From positions 1,257,501-1,321,500 of the forward strand of contig VCCP01000007.1 in NCBI GenBank assembly GCA_005765155.1: a stretch of 64,000 nucleotides of DNA, given 5' to 3'. This stretch comes from Zelopaecilomyces penicillatus (Eukaryota > Ascomycota > Sordariomycetes > Hypocreales > Pseudodiploosporaceae). The notes beneath the pieces are model-generated. The model worked only from the letters and a program-made list of their open reading frames with translations, ran no database searches and was not told the origin of the DNA. Below are positions 55,550 to 64,000 of this stretch, piece by piece. Position 1 is the stretch's first letter. Each line of letters begins with the position of its first letter. The translations under genes were made by a program, and so were the position numbers.

Positions 55550-57550
55550 ATGGCGGAGCGATACATTCCAGAGCATCGTCGGACGCAGTTCAAGGCCAAA
55601 AACACCTTCAAGCCTGAAGAGCTCCGTCGCCGTCGTGAGGAGCAGCAGGTTGAGATTCGCAAAGCGAAGCGAGAGGAGAACTTGGCGAAGCGACGAGGTA
55701 TCGGGACCGGTGAGAACCGCCCTGGTGCCTCCCTTGGCGCCGCCCCCGACAGTGATGATGAGTCGGCACCTACAGAATCTCAGGTATGCAAACTATCTAA
55801 ACTCATATCAAGACTTGCCCTTCTGGTCCCTTACCCCTCATCCTATTTCAGCAACTTTTGCTAGAGAAAAATCACTTAACCTTATTCCCAACGGTGGTGT
55901 CTCGCCTGTGGTGTGGGGGGGATATTTAACCCCACATTCTGGCGCCGCCCTACCTGGGCAAGCCCAGTCTGCGCCGTCTCGTTACGTTGGAGGGGTCTTT
56001 CCGCTCACTTGATATCTCCTACATGATATGCGAAATGAAACCGAAGATTTACTAATACTTGGTATAGCTGAACGAGGACCTTCCTCAGATGGTCGCTGGT
56101 GTTTTCTCCGATCAGATTGACCTACAAATCCAGTCCACAACTAAGTTCCGAAAGCTTCTATCTAAAGAGCGAAACCCCCCGATCGAGGAGGTCATTAAGA
56201 CTGGTGTTGTCAGCCGTTTTGTCGAATTTCTGCGATCCCCCCATACCCTTGTCCAGTTTGAAGCTGCCTGGGCTCTGACCAACATTGCGTCTGGCTCAGC
56301 CACCCAAACCCAGGTGGTTATTGAGGCTGGTGCTGTGCCCATTTTTGTTGAGCTCCTAGCCAGCCCAGAGCCAGATGTGCGGGAGCAGGCTGTCTGGGCT
56401 CTCGGCAATATTGCTGGAGACAGCCCTCACTGCCGTGATTATGTCCTCAGCTGTGGGGCTTTGAAGCCCTTGTTGAACTTGCTTGGCGACAGCCGCAAGC
56501 TCAGCATGTTGCGCAACGCTACTTGGACTCTGAGCAATTTTTGCCGTGGAAAGACACCCCAGCCCGATTGGAGTACTGTGAGTATTTTTCAGCACTGGCA
56601 AGATAGTGACGTGCCATGCTAACCAACATTGTGTATAGATTGCCCCTGCTCTGCCAGTTCTATCAAAGTTGGTCTATTCTCTTGATGATGAAGTTCTGAT
56701 CGATGCCTGCTGGGCCATATCCTACTTGTCCGATGGCTCAAACGACAAGATCCAGGCTGTGATTGAGGCTGGCATTCCCCGCAGACTCGTCGAGCTCCTG
56801 CTGCACGCATCCACATCTGTGCAGACGCCTGCTCTGCGATCGGTTGGCAACATTGTCACTGGTGATGATGTTCAAACCCAGGTCATCATCAACTGTGGCG
56901 CTCTGCCCTGTCTTTTGTCTCTTTTGAGCTCAACGAAGGATGGCATCCGAAAGGAGGCATGCTGGACCATCTCCAACATCACTGCCGGCAACTCTTCTCA
57001 AATTCAGTCAGTGATTGACGCCAACATCATTCCTCCTCTCATCCACCTTCTCCAGAACGGTGACCTCAAGACCCGCAAAGAGGCTTGCTGGGCCATTAGC
57101 AACGCCACCTCTGGTGGTCTTCAGAAGCCTGAGCAAATCCGTTATCTCGTCGCTCAGGGCTGCATCAAGCCCCTTTGTGATCTTCTTGGATGTCCCGATA
57201 ACAAGATTATCCAGGTTGCCCTAGACGGCCTAGAGAATATCCTGAAGATTGGTGACCTGGACAAGCAGGCCGCAGGTGACGGTGCTGACGCTATCAACCG
57301 CTATGCTCTCTTCATCGAAGAGTGTGGTGGTATGGAGAAGATCCACGAATGCCAGAACAACGCGAATGAGGAGATCTACATGAAGGCGTATAACATCATT
57401 GAGAAATATTTCTCCGATGATGAGGAGAATGCTGACGAGGGTGTGGCTCAACCAACTGGCCCCAACGGAACTTTCGGATTCGGCACCAATGGCGCTGCGC
57501 AGGCCGGAGGCTTCAACTTCGCCAACGGAGGTGACTCCATGGACATGTAA
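55550..57550 (+). CDS. SRP1: Importin subunit alpha (karyopherin alpha)
   Basis: Three exons: 55550-55783, 56068-56577 and 56639-57550, with introns of 284 and 61 bp; product 551 residues, the usual family size. It carries classical-NLS cargo to the nuclear pore together with importin beta. Exon 1 encodes nearly all of the importin-beta-binding domain (EHRRTQFKAKNTFKPEELRRRREEQQVEIRKAKREENL). Exons 2 and 3 encode armadillo repeats with the NLS-binding signature WALTNIASG, WALGNIAGD, WTLSNFCRG, WAISYLSDG, WTISNITAG and WAISNATSG. The C terminus is acidic then Gly/Phe-rich. The join PDWST/IAPALPVL is the family sequence. The first intron is the longest in the window and contains a small hairpin. 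Confidence 0.97.
55912..55936 (+). repeat. Small inverted repeat in importin intron 1
   Basis: TGTGGGG at 55912-55918 and CCCCACA at 55930-55936 form a 7-bp perfect stem with an 11-base loop in the 284-bp intron. I see no C/D or H/ACA box that would make it a snoRNA. Confidence 0.4.
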
Positions 57551-58511
57551 TCGGTGATTTGTTCCCACCACCCACGAAGGCGGTGTGCCAATGCCTGCTC
57601 TAAAGTTGTTGGCTCTGCCTCTGCACATTTCATCTACGCCGCACCCCCAAATGTACCTCACAGCCCTACCACAGTCATGAATCCCCAAAAGCAGTTCGAG
57701 GCTTTGTTTGCCTGCCCACTGCTCACCGCCCCCCTGCCCCATGATATTATCACAACACCCCGTCCTTTAATCTGGCTTGAAGAATTTGTGTAAGGGGAAG
57801 AAAGAGCTGAGGAGAATGAAAACAGGCCCTATGGTAGCTTTAAAGCTCCAGCCTGTGAGAAAACGACCATGAATGACGAACAGAAGGACGGAAATCTCCG
57901 CGACGCAGGAAACAATTGGCAACGTCTACGTGGGTCCGCGAAGATGGCCAAGGATACAATGTGTAGCAGACAAGGCTCGTCGAATGTGCACAGACTGCTG
58001 GATAATGGCAGCTTGCAAAATGTCTACTAGAGCCATACTGCTGGCGGAGGCTAGTGCCAGTGCACTCTGCTTCTTGAGTTGGAGGAATTGACAGCATGGC
58101 AGATATTGCAATCAAGTGATTGTATATCATGCTCTGATGATCCACAGCTATAGTGAGAACAAGAAGTAGTTTCCCATGAATTGGAGCGTGCGCCTCTTTG
58201 CAATGTGATGAACGTGATAGTGATATTGTATATGCCTTACAGCTTTTTTTTTGACGTTTTGCTCATGTAGAAGAAATTAAAGCGAGTGGCAAAACTTTCA
58301 CCTACGCACTCTTTCCCAACTCGTCTCCAGCATCCTAACAGTGATACTTTTTAGGCAGTGCAGGCCGGGGTGGGTGACTTGGTAGGTGGTAAATGGAGAA
58401 TAGTCTTGGGCTTGGAGGGGGTTCGTAGTCCACCGAGTTCTCCTCTTATCACGTTTGCGCATCACCAACCTGTACTAGGCAAATTGAGACTCCTTATTCA
58501 TATCGCTAGTA
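57551..58511. other. Intergenic: importin 3' end and BTB gene promoter
   Basis: 961 bp between two plus-strand genes. The first 250 bp look like a C-rich 3' untranslated region. A T10 run lies near 58245. I find no gene in either strand. Confidence 0.5.
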
Positions 58512-59824
58512 ATGGAAGAAATCAAATATGTTTTTGATCCTCAAGGCGATACGATTCTAGTGTTGAAAAATCCTGACGCACCGTTTGCGGTATGGCCTTA
58601 TATGGGCGATCAAGAATGGCCAGATATTCTACAAATCCAAACTGCGACGCCAAATAATGAAGCAGAAGTGACGAACGGGCCAGCTAATAGCGAAACAGTC
58701 ACTCCGGGGCATAGCTTAGAGCCTGCAGAAGTGAGTCAATCGCCAGAGAAGGCAGTTGAAATACGGATGCGGGTGTCTTCGGCACATCTAATTCTTGCTT
58801 CTTCGCACTTCGAAACCATGTTCAAGGGTCCATGGAAAGAAGCGGCGAATGGACCCCCGTTTGAGGTTATTACAGAAAACTGGGATGAGCACGCATTTGT
58901 GCATGTCATGAACATCATTCACAATCGAACTCGGAAAGTGCCCAGGCAGGTTAATCTGGAGCTCCTTGCCCGGATTGCTGTCATTGTGGACTACTACCAG
59001 GTGCTTGAGGCAGTAGAAGTGTTTGCAGATATTTGGCTCCAAGATTCAAAGCTTAGCTCACCAGATCCGTCTGGAAGAGAGCTCAGTCTCGAAGTTCTAG
59101 TATCTTGGATCTTCAAAGACCAGAAATGGTTTACTCGTTTGTTTCGCCTTGTGGTGCTGAATTTGCGAGGTCCACTCCCGACATTGGGTCTCCCTATCCC
59201 GCAAAAGGTGATTGGTAAGAACACGCCAGCTTTGTGTGTATATGGTTAAACACATCATTGACATTGACTTTGGTATTAGACATAATTGAAGAGCGAAGGC
59301 TGGGAGCGGTTGGACGGGTCATTGGGCAACTCATTATGACTTACAAGAGTCTCTCCACTGGAAAGACAGAGTGCACCAGCCGCGAGTGCTCTTTCATGTT
59401 ACTCGGCGTGCTTACAAGTCACATGCAAGCCTGTGATATCCTGTTCCCAGAGCCTGTTGCGCCGTTCCTCGGACTGGGCTTTTCTAATTTACAAAGTTTC
59501 GTGTCAAGCATCACAGTGCCGGATTGGTCTACGCAAGCACGTTTTGAAAGGCAAACAATGCGTAATTTCGACGAAGGGTTTCGCCGAGGTTGGTACAATA
59601 AGAGCAGGGCAAAACATAGTACTCCCAGCGATCTCGAACCGTCGCTACAATTGGAGAAGCCACTGCAATCTCTAAAGTCAGCAAATCTCAGTGGGAGGCA
59701 TTCCTGCACGATTGCGCAACATGTCAAGCCAACCGTTGATGTGGAGATGGATTCAATCAAGGCAATTGAGGTGAAAAGTTATAGTTCTGATTTAGCGAAA
59801 AACTTTAGGGGGTTGTCTCTATAA
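58512..59824 (+). CDS. BTB/POZ-domain protein, fungal family
   Basis: Two exons, 58512-59214 and 59280-59824, with a 65-bp intron (GTAAGA...TAG) joining QKVIG-type sequence to IIEERRLGAV; product 415 residues. The BTB fold is recognisable from FDPQGDTILVLKNP (residues 8-21), an acidic or polar insertion at about 44-80, then RMRVSSAHLILASSHFETMFKGPWKEA (84-110) and an ALELLARIAVIVDYY-like helix. The VSSAHL..S..F..MF pattern is diagnostic. Many such proteins exist in filamentous fungi; some may serve as Cul3 adaptors, but no partner or target can be inferred. The C-terminal half contains conserved Cys residues and a lysine/serine-rich tail without a known domain. Confidence 0.85.
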
Positions 59825-60540
59825 CATTCTATTGAGATCCATGTATTATGCAGACTCTTATCATACAATTTTGAACGGGTCAAAGTCATAACAATGGCAC
59901 ATGTGCCAACGAATAACCTTGGCGTTTCTAACTCTAACATGGCTCACGGCGTTAATTCAGAACCGGCTACTCGGTTCGCCATTGAGAGATAAGATCATGG
60001 GAGCCGCCTTTCCACTTATCCGTGGGATGACGAGAGTATTGTATAGTGGCCCTTTTTACCAATATTGTTTTGAGCGCTTGTGTGTAGGTGGTGTGTAGGA
60101 GACACTGTATGCTAAATGAACCTGTGCTGTGGGTGAGGGGCTTAGTTGACTTGGAGTTGTAATTCTGCGCACAGTGTAGCTGTGCGGATTCTACACCCAG
60201 TGTACAGTGTGCAACCATGCACTCAAAGTTTTGCCTTTGCCTAAACCGTTCGAAATGCTCACATACGCCGTCATAGCAATCCTTGAAGGGCAGTGAAAGT
60301 AAGTTGTCAACATTGATCAGGTTTTGAAGTGACCTTTGAGGATTCATTTGAAGTCCCATACAAGTCTGTAATCTGATTTGCACACATTTCTATTCGCGCG
60401 CAATGTTTTAAAGTGGCTTGTCACGCGAGGTTATTGGGTTTCGTGGAAAATTCTCAGGCTGGGACTGAGAGTAGCTTGGATACACCATACACACATTCTC
60501 CGTCTCATCTCATTGTCTCATCTCTCCTATCAAAACAAGT
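59825..60540. other. Intergenic: BTB gene 3' end and helicase promoter
   Basis: 716 bp between two plus-strand genes. It contains a 7-bp hairpin at 60168-60186 and several related GTGTA/CAGTG words nearby. The last 100 bp are C/T- and CA-rich, leading to the helicase ATG. Confidence 0.5.
60168..60186. repeat. Short hairpin (7-bp stem, 5-base loop)
   Basis: CGCACAG, loop TGTAG, CTGTGCG. It lies 344 bp after the BTB stop codon and 355 bp before the helicase start. It could be part of a 3' untranslated region or a chance repeat. Confidence 0.4.
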
Positions 60541-63500
60541 ATGGCGAAAAAGGACAAAGGAAAGGCTGCTGTGCCGGCTTCAACCCAAACCCAGACGCCG
60601 AAAGACGGGGGCGGTAAAGGCAAAAAGGGCCAGAAAACAGAACCAGCAGCCCCTCCCATGCCAGCCGTCGAACCGCCCAGGCCAACAGTCAAGCAACTTA
60701 TCGGAGGCTCATCTTGGACTGGAAAACTGCCAGTGAACCTATTGAGCGAGTATTGCCAAAAACAGCGATGGGACAAACCAGAATATGACACCAGGAAAAC
60801 GCCCGATGGATTCTCAGTCTGGGTTACTTTGGCCGCCAAGGACCTCAAGACCCAGATCCATACCAAGCTGGATCCCTTCAAGATCCCCATGAGTCACAAA
60901 CACCTACTCTTGAGAGACTCTGCTCTAGAAGCCAAGCATGCTGCTGCGACATATGCACTGTTCCGTGTGTGCAGCATGCAGAACAAGCACTTGGTGCTGC
61001 CCCCGGATTATAAATCACTATGGAAAGAGTTTCAGGCCCTAAAAACACTAGATGTTAAAGAAGGAAAGGCTTGGATGTATGAGGCGGATCCATTCAAAAC
61101 CCTATTCGAGCGCCAGGAAACCAAAGCTACTGCAGAGAAGAAGCGGAAGGAAATCGAGGAGGCCAAAGCCAAAGCCAAAGCAATGCCTGGTGCTTCAGGT
61201 TTAGCATTGCTGGGTAACACTGGCAACAACATTATGAAAGGCTGGTCTACTGCTCCAAAGGTCGAGATGGGCAAGCAGACCCGGATTCAACTCGAAGCAC
61301 TGCTTCGAGAGGGCGTATCTTGGAATCCCCATGGCGTATCCATGACCCGAGCCCAAAAGGATAGCATAGTACTCGAGCTCAGCAAGCTTGGCTTCCGGCA
61401 AAGCCATATCGCCGAAGCCGTTGATTATTGCAAAGACAGACAAGAAACACTCGAGTGGCTTTTGATCCACGTTCCAGAGGATGATCTTCCAAGATGGGCT
61501 CTGCCAGAGAGATATTCTGCAGGGGTAACCATTGGAGGGACAGATCTGAAGAAGGAAGGAATCATCCAAAGGTTGTCACAAACTGGATACTCCTTGGAGC
61601 TGTGCAAACGGGTCTTGGATGAGAATGAGGGCAACGAAGACAAAACAGCAGAGGCTTTACAAGCTTTGCTGTTTCCGAAGACCTCTGAAACGGACTCTGG
61701 TGGTGACGCCAACGATTTCCTAGATATGGGTACCCCTGAAGAGCAGTGGGAAGAGGAAGTAGCAACTCTGGAATCGATATACGGTAGCGGGTTCCACCGT
61801 GAAGGCCTCAACATTATACAAATTCGCCTCGAGGGAGTTAAGAATTCACAAAAGGGGGTCGTCGAGACATTCTTACAGGTTCGGAGAGCATCGAGCTATC
61901 CGCAAGATCTCATTCTTGCGATTGTAGCAGATCTGCCGTCGTACATCAAGCTCAGTATTGTCAAGCGGGCGTTGGCACACATGGATGACTCGCTGAGAGA
62001 CGAACCCACAAAAATCTACCTTGCTATGGACTGGATCCAGCAGAACATCAATAACGTTATAGAACATCCCGGCAAGCTAGTGGACATCTCTGCTGTTTCC
62101 TCAGCGGCGTCCGAAGCGCGACCCACGAAAACGATTGCTACTCAAAAGCGATCCAAAGGGCCTCCTCGAAGTCTCAAGTGGGTTGTGGATGCGGAGAGTA
62201 GGGAGCGGTGGATGCAGAGACAAGAAAGCGCATCCATGAGAGACATGTTATCAAAACGAGAAAGGCTGCCGGCTTGGTATATGAAGGATGAGATTGTGCG
62301 AGCAGTCAGCAATAATCACGTTACTATCATCAGCGGAGAAACAGGTTCAGGAAAGTCTACACAATCCGTCCAGTTTCTCTTGGATGATTTATACGAACAG
62401 GGCCTTGGAAGTTGTGCCAATATGATCGTCACTCAACCACGTCGAATTTCGGCTCTTGGTCTTGCAGATCGAGTGGCTGAGGAAAGGTGCTCACGGGTTG
62501 GAGAAGAGGTGGGTTACATCATTCGTGGCGAGTCTCGGCAGTCAAAAGATACCAAAATTACGTTTGTTACCATTGGAATTCTACTCAGGCGACTGCAGAC
62601 ATCTGGAGGTCGCGTGGAAGATGTTGTAGCATCGTTAGCAGATGTCAGTCATGTCATCATTGACGAGGTCCATGAAAGAAGTCTCGACACAGACTTTCTC
62701 CTGAACTTGATTCGAGAAGTCTTGATCAAGAAGAGAGATTCACTCAAGCTTATTCTTATGTCGGCAACTCTCGATGCGGCTACCTTTAGAAGCTATTTCT
62801 CTTCCGAAGGATTGAAGGTTGGTACGGTCGAGATTTCGGGGAGAACATTCCCTGTCGAAGAATTTCATCTGGACGATGTCATCCGAATGACTGGTTTTGG
62901 TGTGGAGGATACCAAGGAGCCATTTATAGATGATGGCACTATGGGCAAAATCATTCAGAAAATTGGATCTCGAATCAACTACAACCTAATATCAGAAGCG
63001 GTCAAGGCAATTGACTTTGAGCTCTCATACGAGAAACAGAAAGGGGGTATTTTGATCTTCCTTCCTGGTGTGGGTGAGATTAATCATGCTTGCAACCAGT
63101 TGCGATCAATTAGTTCGCTCTATGTTCTACCTCTGCATGCATCGTTAGAGACGCGGGAGCAGAAGAAAGTCTTTGCCAGTGCTCCGCACGGAAAACGCAA
63201 GGTTGTGGTAGCAACCAACGTGGCCGAGACATCCATCACGATCGATGATATTGTAGCTGTTATTGATAGTGGTAAAGTCAAGGAGACGAGCTTTGACTCT
63301 CAAAACAATATGAGAAAGCTGGAAGAAAACTGGGCCTCTCGAGCAGCATGCAAACAAAGACAGGGTCGAGCCGGCAGAGTCCAGGAGGGCAAATGCTACA
63401 AATTGTATACTCAGAATCTTGAGCGGGCCATGGCTGAGCGACCAGAGCCAGAAATTCGACGAGTTCCGCTAGAACAGCTGTGTCTTTCAGTCCGCGCGAT

Positions 63501-64000
63501 GGGAATGAAGGACGTGGCCTGGTTCCTTGGACGATCGCCTACACCCCCCGAAACGCCTGCAATTGAGAGTGCCATCAAACAGCTACGTCGGATGGGTGCC
63601 CTTGATGGCGATGAGTTGACAGCCATGGGCCAGCAGCTCGCCATGCTTCCGGCAGATCTGCGATGTGGAAAGCTGATGGTCTTTGGTGCGATTTTCGGCT
63701 GCTTGGATGACTGCATAACCATTGCTGCGATTTTGAGTACGAGAAGTCCATTCGTGTCCCCACAAGAGAGGCGCGAAGAGTCTAGGGAGGCGAGAATGAA
63801 ATTCTGCACTGGGGATGGTGATTTGATCACGGATCTTGAAGCTTTCTGCCAATGGAACGAAATGATGCGTGACCGTATTCCGCAACGGCAGATAAGGTCA
63901 TTCTGTGACATGAACTTCCTGTCTTACCAGTCCCTGAATGACATCGCAAACACCAAGACACAGTACTACACTGCGTTGGCAGAAATTGGCATTGTTCCAT
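60541..64000 (+). CDS. DEAH-box RNA helicase, DHX57/DHX29-like (YLR419W/Ucp12 type), 3' end outside window
   Basis: The frame is open from the ATG at 60541 to the right edge, giving 1153 codons with the end missing. The N terminus is Lys/Gly-rich. A dsRBD-like region follows (about residues 45-165), a UBA-like region (about 265-315) and an RWD domain starting near residue 400 (EEQWEEEVATLESIYGSGF). The helicase core has motif I GETGSGKST (599-607), PRRISALGLADRVAEE, motif II DEVH (708-711), motif III SAT (741-743), ATNVAETSITIDD and motif VI QRQGRAGR (939-946). The HA2 region follows (PLEQLCLSVRAMG). Having UBA and RWD before a DExH core is the DHX57 layout; the animal relative DHX29 helps ribosomes scan structured leaders. 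No intron is seen. A translation-related role is inference. Confidence 0.93.
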   Translation, partial: MAKKDKGKAAVPASTQTQTPKDGGGKGKKGQKTEPAAPPMPAVEPPRPTVKQLIGGSSWTGKLPVNLLSEYCQKQRWDKPEYDTRKTPDGFSVWVTLAAKDLKTQIHTKLDPFKIPMSHKHLLLRDSALEAKHAAATYALFRVCSMQNKHLVLPPDYKSLWKEFQALKTLDVKEGKAWMYEADPFKTLFERQETKATAEKKRKEIEEAKAKAKAMPGASGLALLGNTGNNIMKGWSTAPKVEMGKQTRIQLEALLREGVSWNPHGVSMTRAQKDSIVLELSKLGFRQSHIAEAVDYCKDRQETLEWLLIHVPEDDLPRWALPERYSAGVTIGGTDLKKEGIIQRLSQTGYSLELCKRVLDENEGNEDKTAEALQALLFPKTSETDSGGDANDFLDMGTPEEQWEEEVATLESIYGSGFHREGLNIIQIRLEGVKNSQKGVVETFLQVRRASSYPQDLILAIVADLPSYIKLSIVKRALAHMDDSLRDEPTKIYLAMDWIQQNINNVIEHPGKLVDISAVSSAASEARPTKTIATQKRSKGPPRSLKWVVDAESRERWMQRQESASMRDMLSKRERLPAWYMKDEIVRAVSNNHVTIISGETGSGKSTQSVQFLLDDLYEQGLGSCANMIVTQPRRISALGLADRVAEERCSRVGEEVGYIIRGESRQSKDTKITFVTIGILLRRLQTSGGRVEDVVASLADVSHVIIDEVHERSLDTDFLLNLIREVLIKKRDSLKLILMSATLDAATFRSYFSSEGLKVGTVEISGRTFPVEEFHLDDVIRMTGFGVEDTKEPFIDDGTMGKIIQKIGSRINYNLISEAVKAIDFELSYEKQKGGILIFLPGVGEINHACNQLRSISSLYVLPLHASLETREQKKVFASAPHGKRKVVVATNVAETSITIDDIVAVIDSGKVKETSFDSQNNMRKLEENWASRAACKQRQGRAGRVQEGKCYKLYTQNLERAMAERPEPEIRRVPLEQLCLSVRAMGMKDVAWFLGRSPTPPETPAIESAIKQLRRMGALDGDELTAMGQQLAMLPADLRCGKLMVFGAIFGCLDDCITIAAILSTRSPFVSPQERREESREARMKFCTGDGDLITDLEAFCQWNEMMRDRIPQRQIRSFCDMNFLSYQSLNDIANTKTQYYTALAEIGIVP

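Noticed and set aside
58418..58432. GGTTCGTAGTCC, resembling a tRNA T-loop
   Set aside because: It lacks the invariant A after TTCG and no cloverleaf can be drawn around it.

Overview
The window is nuclear DNA of a filamentous ascomycete, most likely a sordariomycete and possibly Hypocreales. Genes are interrupted by short GT-AG introns (49 to 284 bp, mostly 55 to 75 bp) with CTAAC/CTGAC-like branch sites. Start codons have fungal context. The gene set (Zn2Cys6 factor, Pth11-like rhodopsin-domain protein, F-box-like and BTB proteins, mitochondrial Asp/Glu carrier) and the frequent GGTAC/TACCT words between genes fit this group. The placement is an inference; no rRNA or other marker gene is present.

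Layout: 1.4-9.6 kb holds MET12-type methylenetetrahydrofolate reductase (-), mitochondrial leucyl-tRNA synthetase (+), a small four-helix membrane protein (+) and a cystinosin-type PQ-loop transporter (-). 11.8-19.4 kb holds an F-box-like protein (+), the Ca2+-binding mitochondrial aspartate/glutamate carrier (-) and a B-type cyclin (-). A gene-poor stretch of about 6.4 kb leads to a Zn2Cys6 protein at 25.8-27.7 kb. At 30.2-32.8 kb a decayed monocarboxylate-type MFS transporter faces an intact kynurenine formamidase. 36.2-43.4 kb holds a sulfatase/LtaS-like membrane enzyme and a six-exon Pth11-like membrane protein.

From 44.4 kb to the right edge the DNA is gene-dense and mostly housekeeping: RNA polymerase III subunit Rpc53 (-), urease accessory protein UreD (-), cohesin subunit Scc3/STAG (+), telomere protein Pot1 (-), importin alpha (+), a BTB protein (+), and a DHX57/DHX29-like DEAH helicase (+) whose frame is still open at the edge.

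The genes do not form one pathway and I see no biosynthetic cluster, transposon, CRISPR array, tRNA or rRNA gene. Exon joins were worked out by eye from splice motifs and reading-frame continuity, and in each spliced gene the joined length is a multiple of three. I did not find a convincing new multi-gene system. The best leads are a dense GATA-motif cluster upstream of ureD, the decayed transporter beside kynurenine formamidase, the unusual architecture of the Zn2Cys6 protein, and the large gene-poor intervals.
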